From Phycisphaeraceae bacterium (GTDB lineage: Bacteria; Planctomycetota; Phycisphaerae; Phycisphaerales; UBA1924): DNA of 64,000 bases. Numbering within the stretch: the stretch's first letter is position 1; every line of letters begins with the position of its first letter. Location: contig CP054186.1 of assembly GCA_015200025.1 (NCBI GenBank), forward strand, positions 992,001 to 1,056,000, written 5' to 3'. A model generated the notes under the pieces. The model searched no databases. It saw only the letters and a list, made by a program, of their open reading frames with translations, and was not told where the DNA came from. The position numbers were made by a program, and so were the translations under genes. Below are positions 17,456-26,692 of this stretch, in pieces.

Positions 17456-19531
17456 TCAGCCCTTCCCGTGCATCATGCGCTTGAGCGTGGGCACGAGGAA
17501 GATCAGCACGAAGCCCGCGGCGCACGGCGCGATGACGAAGATCGAGAAGAAGCCCGCGTAGCCCGGGATGCCCAGGAACCCGGTCTCGGCGATCTTGTCG
17601 ACGGCGCCGGTGAGCTTGGCGGCGATGAAGTTGGCGAAGAAGTTGGACACGAACCAGACGCCCATGAGCATCGAGGCGAGCTTGACGGGCGCGAGCTTGG
17701 TGACCATCGAGAGCCCGACGGGCGAGAGGCACAGCTCGGCGCAGGTGTGCAGGAAGAAGGCCCCCATGATCCACACCGGGGAGACCTTGACCCCGCCCTC
17801 GCCCGCGAACGACCCGAAGACCATGAACAGGAACCCGATGCCCAGGGTGATCAGCCCGATGGCGAACTTGGCCGGGGTGCTGGGCTCCTTGCCCCGCGTC
17901 GCGAGCCGCACCCAGACCGACGCGAAGATCGGCGCGAGCACGAGGATCATGAGCGGGTTGACGGAGTTGAGCCACTCGGCGGGCCACATGGGGGGCTCGC
18001 CCGGGGCGGGCTCGGCGACCAGGAACGAGAGCCAGGAGGGGAGCGTGCGGTCCGTGCGCTCGTTCCCGAAGTAGACCATGGAGCCGGCGGCCTGCTCGAA
18101 GGCGGCCCAGAAGAAGATCACGAAGAAGGCCATGATGAAGATGACCCCGATGCGCTGCTTGTCCTCGCGCGTCAGGGGCTTGTCCTCGAGGAGTTTCTGC
18201 CCGACGGAGGCGTGGGCCGAGGGGGGCAGCCCGATCCCCGCGAGGTGCTTGGGGCGGCCGATGACGTACTGGATGAGCCCCAGGACCATCCCGAACCCGG
18301 CGGCCCCGAAGGCCAGGGACCACGAGTGGTTGACGCGGAGCCACCCGCAGATCAGCGGGCCGATGAAGGCGCCGAGGTTGATGCCCATGTAGAAAATCGT
18401 GAACCCGGCGTCGCGGCGGCCGTCGCCGTCCTTGTACAACTGCCCCACCATGGTCGAGACGTTGGACTTGAAGAACCCGGTCCCGATGATGACCAGGGCC
18501 AGCCCGAGGTAGAGCGTGGTCTCGTTCTCGCCCATGAGGACGAAGTGGCCCGCGGCGATGACGGCCCCGCCGATGAGGAGACAGCGGTGCGTCCCGAGGA
18601 ATCGGTCGGCGAGCACGCCGCCGATGATGGGGGTGAGGTAGACCAGGCCGGTGTACCAGGCCATGAGGGACCCGGCGCGTTCCTTGGTCCAGTTCATCCC
18701 GCTCTGACCGCGGTTGGTCTGCACGCGGAGGACGAAGGGCCTCTCCCCGGGCTTGAGCTCCGAATCGGGCTTGACCTCGCCGGTGACGAGCGTGGGGCTG
18801 TCGTTGACGGTGAAGTAGGTCTGCGCGTCTTTGCCGTCGCGGCGGAACTGGGCCTTGATGCGGATCGGCTTGTCCGTCGGGTTCGAGACGATCCACGCGG
18901 ATTCCTGGTTGTTGAACGTCCCGGGCGTGGCGGCGTCGGGCGTCAGGGTGGTCGAATCGGGCGAACCTCCCTCAATGGGCGCCCAGATCAGGGCCTTGGG
19001 GTCGTTGGGGCGAGCGGGGTCTTGCACGCGGTGCGCCCGGCGGAGCACCAGGGCCGGCGCGGCGTCGCCCACGGCGGGCGTGCTCGCCTCCGGGCCCCCG
19101 CCCTTGCCGGGCGTCCGGACGACCGGCGCGGGCGCGGGCGCGGGGGCGTCGGCGGGGGCTGAACCGCTCCCGACCACGACGTGATAGACGCGGGATTGGA
19201 CGACGTCGAACTTGGGGCCGGGGGCCGGCTTGCCGTCGACGCCGGCCGTGCCGGGCTCGGCGCGTTCCTCGGCGATCTCGAGGACGTTGGTGTACGACCC
19301 GTCCTTGAGCGACCCGACGGCGATGACCGTCACAAGGAAGAGCGTCAGCAGGGCCTTCATGCCGTAGTAGCTGAACCGCTCCCACATCTCCGTCAGGAAC
19401 AAAACCCGCAGGCCCGAGGGGTGCTTGAGCCGGACCGGCGCGGAGGGGTCCGTCCCGAGGGCCGTCATCGTCGGCGGGAGGAACGAGGCGTCACGCCCGG
19501 TGGGGGTGCCGGGATCTTGGGGCTGGCTCAT
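17456..19531 (-). CDS. POT/PTR-family proton-dependent oligopeptide transporter with large insertion
   Basis: 691 residues against about 460-520 for the family. The first membrane helix carries the POT signature LTEMWERFSYYGM (E-x-x-E-R-F-x-Y-Y-G). Helix 2 begins only near residue 286 (AGSLMAWYTGLVYL). The intervening 210 or so residues are hydrophilic, Pro/Ala-rich and beta-like, and would face the periplasm. The remaining helices and FFKSNVSTMVGQLY are normal. It would import di- and tripeptides with protons across the inner membrane. The leader of about 30 nt has ACAGGA before the start, and TATCCT further upstream serves as -10. Confidence 0.88.
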   Translation of the reverse strand: MSQPQDPGTPTGRDASFLPPTMTALGTDPSAPVRLKHPSGLRVLFLTEMWERFSYYGMKALLTLFLVTVIAVGSLKDGSYTNVLEIAEERAEPGTAGVDGKPAPGPKFDVVQSRVYHVVVGSGSAPADAPAPAPAPVVRTPGKGGGPEASTPAVGDAAPALVLRRAHRVQDPARPNDPKALIWAPIEGGSPDSTTLTPDAATPGTFNNQESAWIVSNPTDKPIRIKAQFRRDGKDAQTYFTVNDSPTLVTGEVKPDSELKPGERPFVLRVQTNRGQSGMNWTKERAGSLMAWYTGLVYLTPIIGGVLADRFLGTHRCLLIGGAVIAAGHFVLMGENETTLYLGLALVIIGTGFFKSNVSTMVGQLYKDGDGRRDAGFTIFYMGINLGAFIGPLICGWLRVNHSWSLAFGAAGFGMVLGLIQYVIGRPKHLAGIGLPPSAHASVGQKLLEDKPLTREDKQRIGVIFIMAFFVIFFWAAFEQAAGSMVYFGNERTDRTLPSWLSFLVAEPAPGEPPMWPAEWLNSVNPLMILVLAPIFASVWVRLATRGKEPSTPAKFAIGLITLGIGFLFMVFGSFAGEGGVKVSPVWIMGAFFLHTCAELCLSPVGLSMVTKLAPVKLASMLMGVWFVSNFFANFIAAKLTGAVDKIAETGFLGIPGYAGFFSIFVIAPCAAGFVLIFLVPTLKRMMHGKG

Positions 19532-19598
19532 GGTGGATTCCTGTCGGGTTCAACGGAGCGAACAGGATACCGACCCGGGCCTCCCGGCGTGCGGGCGG

Positions 19599-20804
19599 TC
19601 ATCGAGCGGGGAAAACGGGCCGCCCGGCGGCGTACACCCGGCGGATCCACCGGTCGTCCCAGGCGTAGAGCAGCAACGACAATGGGTCCGGGTGGTCCTG
19701 CCACGGGATGTCCGGCTCGACGATCACCAGGTCGGCGTCCAGGCCCGGGGCGAGGCGGCCCGTCGACGCGAGATCGAGGGCGTCGGCGTTCCCGGCCGTG
19801 ATCTGCCGGAAGCACTCGGCCGCCGGCACGAACACCCCGCCGTCGCGGGACGCGACCATCGCCATCGCCCGCGCCACCCGGACCATCGAACGGTCGGGCC
19901 CCCCGGCGACGTCGCTGCCCAGGGCGAGGCGGGCGCCGGCGGCGAGCGTCCCGGCCCGGTCCATGCGGCCGGCGCGAAGGAATTCGTTGGCGGTGGGGCA
20001 ATGCGCGATCACCGCGCCGACGCGGGCGAGCGCCTCCCGGTCGGCCCGGCTCAGATGGATCCCGTGGGCCAAGACGGCCCGGGGGGTGAGCAGCCCCGCG
20101 CGGCGGTACACCTCCGTGTACGGCACACCAAAGCGGGACTCGACCGCCCGACACTCCGCGGTCGTCTCCGCCAGATGGGTCTGCGCGAGCCACCCGGTGC
20201 GCGAGGCCATCTCGGCGGCCAGAGCGAGCAATTCTTCCGAGCACGAGAGCGCGAAGCGGGGGGCGATCGAGGGCATGACCCGGTCCCGCGGCTTCAGCTC
20301 GAGGGCGTCGGCCTGGTCGCCGGCCGGACGCGCGAGACGGGGGGGAGCGCCGGTGTCCATCAGCACCTGCCCGACGTGCCCGGCCATCCCGGCGTCGGCG
20401 AGGGCGTCGATGGCCCGCTGGGTCGCGGAATGGTGGACGGTCGCGTAGGCCGCCACCGCGGTGGTGCCGAACGAGAGCAACTGGCGGGCGGCGTCCGCGG
20501 CCTCTCGGTGGGCGAGGTCCGCGTCGGCCCACCGCGATTCGGCGGGAAAGATGACGGCGTCGAGCCAGTCGAGCAACTCGAGGCCCGCGACGCCGACCGA
20601 TCGGAACTGGGGGAGGTGGGCGTGGGCGTCGATGAACCCGGGGAAGATGATCGTCCGCGCGTCATCGCCTCCGACGGCGGGGTCGGGCTCGACGCGTTCG
20701 AGGACCCCTCCCGTGACGCGGATGAACCCCGGGATAAGTCGCAGGCCCGCCGGGCCGTCGGCGAGCGCCAGGGAGCCCTTGAGTTCGAGCGTGTGTTCGG
20801 GCAT
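19599..20804 (-). CDS. amidohydrolase, guanine-deaminase-like
   Basis: 401 residues of the ATZ/TRZ/guanine deaminase branch. Metal and catalytic motifs: FPGFIDAHAHLPQF (HxH), LAQTHLAET (His and Glu), LAHGIHLS (His), AHCPTANEFLRAG and GSDVAGG (Asp). The HxH-LPQ and CPTANEFLRAG strings fit guanine deaminase best, so guanine to xanthine plus ammonia in the cytosol is likely. A related deaminase cannot be excluded. It lies 17 bp downstream of the ABC ATPase gene on the same strand. Confidence 0.78.
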   Translation of the reverse strand: MPEHTLELKGSLALADGPAGLRLIPGFIRVTGGVLERVEPDPAVGGDDARTIIFPGFIDAHAHLPQFRSVGVAGLELLDWLDAVIFPAESRWADADLAHREAADAARQLLSFGTTAVAAYATVHHSATQRAIDALADAGMAGHVGQVLMDTGAPPRLARPAGDQADALELKPRDRVMPSIAPRFALSCSEELLALAAEMASRTGWLAQTHLAETTAECRAVESRFGVPYTEVYRRAGLLTPRAVLAHGIHLSRADREALARVGAVIAHCPTANEFLRAGRMDRAGTLAAGARLALGSDVAGGPDRSMVRVARAMAMVASRDGGVFVPAAECFRQITAGNADALDLASTGRLAPGLDADLVIVEPDIPWQDHPDPLSLLLYAWDDRWIRRVYAAGRPVFPAR

Positions 20805-20821
20805 GCGGGTTCGGCGGGGGA

Positions 20822-21586
20822 TCAGGCGACGGTCGCGGCGCGGGGCGGGTTCATCCGGTCGACCTCGACGAGACCGTCGCGCAGGCGGACGACGCGCCGG
20901 GCGCGGTCGCCGATGGCCGGGTCATGGGTGACCATGATGACCGTCATGCCCTGCTCGTGGAGACGATCAAAGAGCGCGAGGATGGACTGCCCGGTGGCCG
21001 AGTCGAGGTTGCCCGTCGGCTCGTCGGCCAGCAGGATCAGCGGGTTGGTGACCAGGGCGCGCGCGATCGCGGCGCGCTGCTGCTGCCCGCCCGAGAGTTC
21101 CATCGGGCGGTGGTGGACGCGGTCGCCCAGGCCCACCAGGTCGAGCATCTCGGCGGCGCGTCGGTGCCGATCGGCCGGGGGCACGTTCTGGTAGAACAGC
21201 GGCACGCCGACGTTTTCAAGGATGGAATGCTGGGCGATGAGGTTGAAACTCTGGAAGACAAAGCCGATGGTCCGGCCGCGGAAGACCGAGAGTTCCTCGT
21301 CGCTCATGGCGCGGACGTCGCGCCCGCCCACGAGGAACTGACCGCCCGTGGGGCGGTCCAGGCACCCCAGCAGCGTCAGCAGCGTGGACTTGCCCGACCC
21401 GCTGGGCCCCATGATCGCGACGTACTCGCCGCGGCGGATCACCAGGTCCACCCCCTTGAGGGCCTCGACCATCACCGACCCGTCGGGCTTGTAGTACACC
21501 TTGGAGACCGCGCGCAGCTCGCACGCGGCGTCCGCACGCTCCGGCGCGGGTTCAAGGGTGACGGGGCTCGCCCGGGCGGTCGTCAT
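20822..21586 (-). CDS. ABC transporter ATP-binding protein, MacB/LolD type
   Basis: 254 residues. Walker A GPSGSGKSTLL, Q-loop FVFQSFNLI, signature LSGGQQQRAAIARAL, Walker B LILLADEPTGNLDS and the H-loop MVTHDP are all intact. The spacing and the EPTGNLDS string are those of ATPases that work with FtsX-like MacB or LolCE permeases. No such permease is adjacent, so its partner is elsewhere. The ATG at 21584-21586 is used; a GTG 24 nt earlier is possible. TACGGT lies 10 nt upstream. Confidence 0.85.
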   Translation of the reverse strand: MTTARASPVTLEPAPERADAACELRAVSKVYYKPDGSVMVEALKGVDLVIRRGEYVAIMGPSGSGKSTLLTLLGCLDRPTGGQFLVGGRDVRAMSDEELSVFRGRTIGFVFQSFNLIAQHSILENVGVPLFYQNVPPADRHRRAAEMLDLVGLGDRVHHRPMELSGGQQQRAAIARALVTNPLILLADEPTGNLDSATGQSILALFDRLHEQGMTVIMVTHDPAIGDRARRVVRLRDGLVEVDRMNPPRAATVA

Positions 21587-21662
21587 ACGCGGGTGTACCG
21601 TACGCCCCACGCGGCGGACGCACGGGAACAGGGTCCGCGGGAAACCGGCGCCCCGCCCTCGG

Positions 21663-22016
21663 TCAGCGACGCGGCGAATCGTCCATCTGGATCGAGGCCA
21701 GCGCCGTCATCGGGTCCGGCGCGATCCGGAAAAGTTGGTCCAAACGCGAGACCTTGAGCACGTTCCAGACGTCCTCGGACACGCCGCAGAGGCAGACCTG
21801 TCGGCCCGACTCGGCCAGGGCCCCGCGGAGCTTGAGCAACTGGGCCAGATTCGAGCTGTTGACGTACGTGACCGACGCGAAATTCAGCACCACGTGCGGG
21901 ACCGCCGCGTCCTCGCGCCCACGCGCCGAATCGATCAACGACGAGAGCTCCTCCGAGAGCGCCGGCTCGTCGGAGAGCTCCGAGATCACGATGTCGTCGG
22001 ACCAGTTCGTGGACAT
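21663..22016 (-). CDS. STAS-domain anti-sigma-factor antagonist-like protein
   Basis: 117 residues, a single STAS domain: PHVVLNFASVTYVNSSNLAQLLKLRGAL, with the conserved N-S-S around the phosphorylatable Ser, then RQVCLCGVSEDVWNVLKVSRL. Such proteins bind HPK/RsbW-type anti-sigma kinases or other partners depending on Ser phosphorylation. No kinase gene is adjacent. The start ATG is 8 nt after TACACT (22025-22030), so it is probably leaderless. Confidence 0.85.
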   Translation of the reverse strand: MSTNWSDDIVISELSDEPALSEELSSLIDSARGREDAAVPHVVLNFASVTYVNSSNLAQLLKLRGALAESGRQVCLCGVSEDVWNVLKVSRLDQLFRIAPDPMTALASIQMDDSPRR

Positions 22017-22096
22017 CTCAGGGCAGTGTACTCGGCCGATACGCCCACGGTTCGTTCGGAGTGTGTTTGTGCCGGCAGAACGTGGATTCTGAATTG

Positions 22097-23449
22097 TTAT
22101 CGGTCCACGATCAGCCGCGAGAGGTCCGCGGACGCGTCCACGAGCCGATCGTCGAGCACGACGACCCCGACCACCGAGCTCTCGGCGTTGAGCACGATCA
22201 GGGCCCGTCGGGCTGGCCGGCCCTGGACCTCAACCGACAACGCCCGGGACGTGCCGAGGAACGTGGATGAGCTGAGGACCGGGCCGAGCCGGTCCCGAAG
22301 GACGCCCCAGGACGACGACCATCGGGCCAGGCGCGAGAGATCCAGGTCCGTGCCCGTGCCCAGGGCGACGGGGGCGAGGGTGCCCAGCCGGGTCTCGCCC
22401 TTGGCGAGAACACCCGCGGCGAGATCAGCCACCTCGGCGAGTTCGTCGCCCGTGACGCCCGAGTCCGGATCGTCGCGGAACACCAGCAGGACGAGCACGC
22501 CCGGCCCGCCGGGCTCATCGCGGAGCGACTCGACCGCGACGGGCGTAAGGTCGGGCTCGCCGCCGGGCGAGCTGATGAGCATGAGGGGCACGCCGCGGAG
22601 CGAATCGCCCGGGTTGATCGAGGGCCTCAGGCGGACGAGATCGGAGACCGACGCGACACGGGTGCGGCCTTCGGTGTCGATCGCCCACGACGCGGGATCG
22701 CCCGGCTCGATGACGCCGATGGTCAGCTCGATCGTGGGCGGGTCGGCGGGCACGGACCCGTCCTCGGCGACGGCGGGGAGGTTCGCCACGACCCGGCGGA
22801 TCCGGCCCGAAGCGCGGTCGAGGGTGATCGAGACCGGCCGCCCGCGTGATTCACCCTTGAGCAACCACGCGGGCCGGCCCGCGTCGCTCACGGGCTCGAC
22901 CGTCTGCCACACCGTGTCGGGCGCGTAGGGGAGCGGCTCGGGGAGCCTGGGGTGGTCGCCGAAGACCAGCGCGAGGTGGGGCGAAGGGATGGGGCGGAAC
23001 GTCTCGGCGACGGCCCGCGGGATCGGCAAGGCGGGCTCGGTACGGAAGTACGTCGTGCGCTCGTGCCGGTTGATCGCGGTGACCGCGTCGCGGTCCGCGG
23101 CGATGATCAGCTGCGACCCGAAATCGGCCTTGAACCGCGGCGGGCGGGCCGGCGTCTGCCCCGAGGCGGGCGCCCCCGCGTCGGCGAACACCGTGAACGT
23201 CGCGCGGCGTTCGCGCCCACGCCCCATCGCCACGCGGGCCTGCACACGCTCGGCGATCGGGCCCGACGTGTACGCCCGGCGGACCTGCGCCAGGGCGTCC
23301 TCGACCGTCGGGGTCTGGACATCCGCGGCGCGGGGCTGGGCGTTCTGGCCGTGCGGCGCCCCCGCGCCAGAGAACGCGGCCGCGAGGACCAGGACCAGTG
23401 ACAGGGCCAGCGAGGGGGCCGCGGGGATGGAACGGGGACGCTCGGGCAT
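22097..23449 (-). CDS. exported protein of unknown function, two-domain
   Basis: 450 residues with a signal peptide (LALSLVLVLAAAFSGAGA). Residues 45-250 look like a beta-rich LolA/DUF2092-type domain, with RFKADFGSQLIIAADRDAVTAINRHERTTYFR and VSITLDRASGRIRRVVANL. Residues 270-450 are reminiscent of a thioredoxin/peroxiredoxin fold (GVLVLLVFRDD and RRALIVLNAESSVVGVVVLD) but have no Cys-x-x-Cys, so it would be redox-inactive. Both assignments are tentative. It is probably periplasmic. Confidence 0.6.
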   Translation of the reverse strand: MPERPRSIPAAPSLALSLVLVLAAAFSGAGAPHGQNAQPRAADVQTPTVEDALAQVRRAYTSGPIAERVQARVAMGRGRERRATFTVFADAGAPASGQTPARPPRFKADFGSQLIIAADRDAVTAINRHERTTYFRTEPALPIPRAVAETFRPIPSPHLALVFGDHPRLPEPLPYAPDTVWQTVEPVSDAGRPAWLLKGESRGRPVSITLDRASGRIRRVVANLPAVAEDGSVPADPPTIELTIGVIEPGDPASWAIDTEGRTRVASVSDLVRLRPSINPGDSLRGVPLMLISSPGGEPDLTPVAVESLRDEPGGPGVLVLLVFRDDPDSGVTGDELAEVADLAAGVLAKGETRLGTLAPVALGTGTDLDLSRLARWSSSWGVLRDRLGPVLSSSTFLGTSRALSVEVQGRPARRALIVLNAESSVVGVVVLDDRLVDASADLSRLIVDR

Positions 23450-23475
23450 GCGTCGGGCTCGTGGAACGTCGCGGG

Positions 23476-24144
23476 CTACAGGCCGGGCTTCAGCTCGGCG
23501 AGGGTGGGGAGATCGGCGAGGCTGGCGAGGCCGAAATGGTCGAGGAACTGCCGCGTGGTCCCGTACAGGATGGGTCGCCCGAGGACCTCGGCCCGCCCCT
23601 TGATGGTGACGAGCCGCCGCTCCATGAGGGAACGAAGGACCTCACCGCAGGCCACGCCGCGGATGGACTCGAGTTCAGCCCGGGTGATGGGCTGGCGGTA
23701 GGCGATGATGGCGAGGGTCTCGACCGAGGCGCGGGAGAGTCTGGCGGCGTCACGTTCACGGGTCAGGGCGGCGACCACGCCCGCGAAGGCCGGGAGCGTC
23801 ATCACGCGGTACCCGCCCGCGACGCGCTCGATGCGGAAGCTCCGCCCGGTGGACTCGTACTGGGCGTTGAGCAGCCCGACGGCCTGATCGACCGCGCCGT
23901 GAGCCCGCCGCGTGTGACCGGCGGTCGCGGCGTCGTCCTCGCCCCGCTCACGGGCCCCCTCGTCCTTCGCGTCGTGCTCGGGGACGAGCCCCAGCGCCGC
24001 GGCGAGGCGCGACGGGGAGATCGGGCGATCGCATGCCAAGAGCGCCGCCTCGACCATCGGCGCCAGGTCCTGGGCGGGCGGGGTGCGTGGGGAGAGCCCC
24101 GGATCGGCGGCCGGTTCGTGCGCGTGGGCCCGTGTCGTGGTCAT
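23476..24144 (-). CDS. scpB: segregation and condensation protein B
   Basis: 222 residues. Two winged-helix domains: MVEAALLACDRPISPSRLAAALG, and ASVETLAIIAYRQPITRAELESIRGV, the strongest ScpB signature, followed by RGLV-type RRLVTIKGRAEVLGRPILYGTTRQFLDHFGL. ScpB joins ScpA and Smc in chromosome condensation. There is an acidic low-complexity insert at 55-80. ScpA is not next to it. The start ATG follows TACCAT by 6 nt, which rules out longer forms. Confidence 0.9.
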   Translation of the reverse strand: MTTTRAHAHEPAADPGLSPRTPPAQDLAPMVEAALLACDRPISPSRLAAALGLVPEHDAKDEGARERGEDDAATAGHTRRAHGAVDQAVGLLNAQYESTGRSFRIERVAGGYRVMTLPAFAGVVAALTRERDAARLSRASVETLAIIAYRQPITRAELESIRGVACGEVLRSLMERRLVTIKGRAEVLGRPILYGTTRQFLDHFGLASLADLPTLAELKPGL

Positions 24145-24185
24145 GGCCCGATGGTAGAGCCCGGGCGTGGGGGCCGCCCGGGGGG

Positions 24186-26648
24186 CTATTTCTTGTCCCG
24201 GCGCCAGTCGGGCTTGCGCTGGTCGCGGGACTTGCTCTTGCGGCTCCGTCTCTGGGCGCCGGTCGAGGTGTCGAGGTCGCGGAACCCGCCGGCCCCGCGG
24301 GCCTCGAGGCCACCGCCGGCGGGGGCGTCGAGCAGGCCCTTGCGTTTGCCCGCGGCGCGGGCCCCGGCGTTCTCGATGACCAGGTCGAGCTGGCGCCTCG
24401 GGAGGTCGACGTTGGCGATCTTGACGGTGACGGAATCGCCCGAGTTGAAACTCCGCCCGCTCTTGATATCGACCAGGGCGCCCGAGCGCGAGTCGATCTT
24501 CCAGACCGGCGAGATGTTGTCGCGGGTGACGTCGCCGGGGAGGTCCTCCCGCTTGACGAACCCGTCGATGAGGTACTTGTCGATCTGGACGAAGACCCCC
24601 TTGGGGTTGACGCCCGTGACGACCCCCGCGTACGTCTCCCCGACGTGACCCTCGAGCAGCTGGAGCACGAGGAACTTCTTGAGGCTCTGCTCGGCGTCCT
24701 CGGCGTTCTTCTCCCGCATCGAGGCGTGCCGGCCGATCTCGGTCAGTTCGCCCTCGTCGGGGCACAGGTCGCTGTCGCGGAGGTCGCGCCCGAGCCTCTT
24801 GCGGTCCTCGTCGGAGCGGGGGCGGGCCGCGCCGTTGGAGGTCATGCGGAGGTACTCGCCGATGACGCGGTGGACGGTCAGGTCGGCGTACCGACGGATC
24901 GGGCTGGTGAAGTGCGCGTACGCCTCGCTCGCCAGCGCGAAGTGCCCGATGGTCAGCGGCGAATACTCCGCCTTGGTGAGCGTGCGGAGCACCGCCATGT
25001 GGACCGCCCGCGAGGCGGGGGTCCCGCGTGTCGCGTCGAGCAGCCCCTGCAGTTCCTCGCGCGTCGGCTTCTGGGGGATCTTGAACCCCGCCACGTTCGC
25101 CGTCTTGCGCAGTTCATCCACGTCGCCCGGCGTCGGGTCCGGGTGCACGCGGCGGAGCATCGGGACCCCCAGCCGCTCGGCGAGCCTCGCCACCACCTCG
25201 TTGGCCTCGACCATGAACATCTCGATCAGCGTGTGCGTGTACGCGTCGTCCTCTTTCTCCGCGTCGATCACACGACCCTGCTCGTCGAACTTGAGCACCA
25301 CGTCGGGGAGCTCGAGGCTGATCATCCCCTGGCGCTTCCTCCGGCCCTGGATCGCGCGGGCGCACGCGTCCATCTCGCGCAGGGTCTCGATCAGTTCGTC
25401 CGTGTACCTCGGGGTCGTCTTGGCGTGGCGGCGGGCCTCCTGCACGTCCCCGTCGATCAGCGCCTGCGCCTCGAGGTACGTCAGCCTCTTGACGCTCTTG
25501 ATGAGCGTGTTCCCCACGCCCTCGCTCCGGCAGACCCCCGTCTTGTCGTACGTCATGAACGCCGACTTGCAGAACCGGTGCACCCCCTCCTGCAGCGAGC
25601 AGATCCCGTTGCTGAGCACCTCGGGGATCATCGGGATCACCAGCCTGGGCAGGTACACGCTGTTGCACCGGTCCTTGGCCTCCTCGTCGATGGGCGAGCC
25701 CGGCGGCACGAAATGCGAGACGTCGGCGATGTGGACGCCCAGCTCCCACCCGCCGGGGAGGCTCTCGCTCTTCCGGATGCTGATCGCGTCGTCGTAGTCC
25801 TTGGCGTCCGGCGGGTCGATCGTGATGATGAAATCGCCCGAGAGATCGGCCCGGTCCACCAGGCTCGAAGCCCCGGCCTTCGCGTACTCGGCGATCTCCT
25901 CCTCGTAGCGGGACGTCGCCTCGCGGGCCTGCTCGTGGCACGACTCGGGGAACTCCCCGGGCAGATCGAACGCGGCGATGGTCGCCTGCGTCTCCACGTC
26001 GGGACGGCCCGCCTCGCCCAGCACGCGCGTGATCACACCCTCCGCCGGCAGGTTCGGCCCCGGGTACGCCACGATCTCGACGACGACCTTCATTCCCTCA
26101 CGGGCGTTCTTGGCCTCGGCGTCCTTGACGACGATCGGGGCCGTCAGTTCACGCCCGTCGGGGTAGACCAGCCACGTCCCGCCCTTCTTGGTCAACTCGC
26201 CGCTGAACGCCGAACGCTTGCGCTTGACGACCTCGACCACCGATCCGGCGACCTGCGGCCCGCCCGCCCCGCCACGCTCGCGCCCGCGGTCGCGCCAGAC
26301 CTTGATCAGGACCGTGTCCCCGGTCAGGGCGTCGCCCGCGTCGTCCTCGGCGATGAAAATCGCCCCCTCGCGGACATGCTCCGTCGGGGTCGCGAACCCG
26401 AACCCCCGCATCGTCCGGCGGTACACCGCGTTCACCGCCTCGTCGCGGTCCAAAATCGAGGGAAGCCGCACGATCCCGGTGGTCCCGATCTCGACGACCT
26501 TCCGCGTCGCCATGTCGCGGACGAACTCGAAAAAGTCCTCGCGGTCGTCCTCGTCGATGCCCAGGTCCGCGGCGATCAGGTCGAGCCGCGACGGCGTGTA
26601 CCCCTCGTGCCGGAGGTGCTCCAGCAGACGCTTTTCGTATTTCTTCAC
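24186..26648 (-). CDS. rnr: ribonuclease R
   Basis: 820 residues. An N-terminal helix-turn-helix/cold-shock region leads to the RNB catalytic domain, with IDPPDAKDYDDA carrying the catalytic aspartates. HVGETYAGVVTGVNPKGVFVQIDKYLIDG is an S1 domain, and a Lys/Arg-rich tail ends the protein. It degrades structured RNA 3' to 5'. The start is taken as GTG at 26646-26648 (VKKYEKRLLEHL), because TACACT lies 5 nt upstream and a longer form from 26753 would overlap the preceding gene. Confidence 0.92.
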   Translation of the reverse strand: MKKYEKRLLEHLRHEGYTPSRLDLIAADLGIDEDDREDFFEFVRDMATRKVVEIGTTGIVRLPSILDRDEAVNAVYRRTMRGFGFATPTEHVREGAIFIAEDDAGDALTGDTVLIKVWRDRGRERGGAGGPQVAGSVVEVVKRKRSAFSGELTKKGGTWLVYPDGRELTAPIVVKDAEAKNAREGMKVVVEIVAYPGPNLPAEGVITRVLGEAGRPDVETQATIAAFDLPGEFPESCHEQAREATSRYEEEIAEYAKAGASSLVDRADLSGDFIITIDPPDAKDYDDAISIRKSESLPGGWELGVHIADVSHFVPPGSPIDEEAKDRCNSVYLPRLVIPMIPEVLSNGICSLQEGVHRFCKSAFMTYDKTGVCRSEGVGNTLIKSVKRLTYLEAQALIDGDVQEARRHAKTTPRYTDELIETLREMDACARAIQGRRKRQGMISLELPDVVLKFDEQGRVIDAEKEDDAYTHTLIEMFMVEANEVVARLAERLGVPMLRRVHPDPTPGDVDELRKTANVAGFKIPQKPTREELQGLLDATRGTPASRAVHMAVLRTLTKAEYSPLTIGHFALASEAYAHFTSPIRRYADLTVHRVIGEYLRMTSNGAARPRSDEDRKRLGRDLRDSDLCPDEGELTEIGRHASMREKNAEDAEQSLKKFLVLQLLEGHVGETYAGVVTGVNPKGVFVQIDKYLIDGFVKREDLPGDVTRDNISPVWKIDSRSGALVDIKSGRSFNSGDSVTVKIANVDLPRRQLDLVIENAGARAAGKRKGLLDAPAGGGLEARGAGGFRDLDTSTGAQRRSRKSKSRDQRKPDWRRDKK

Positions 26649-26692
26649 GGGCCAGTGTACGGGGCGGGTGCACGCCCCGGCGGCCGGCTCGC

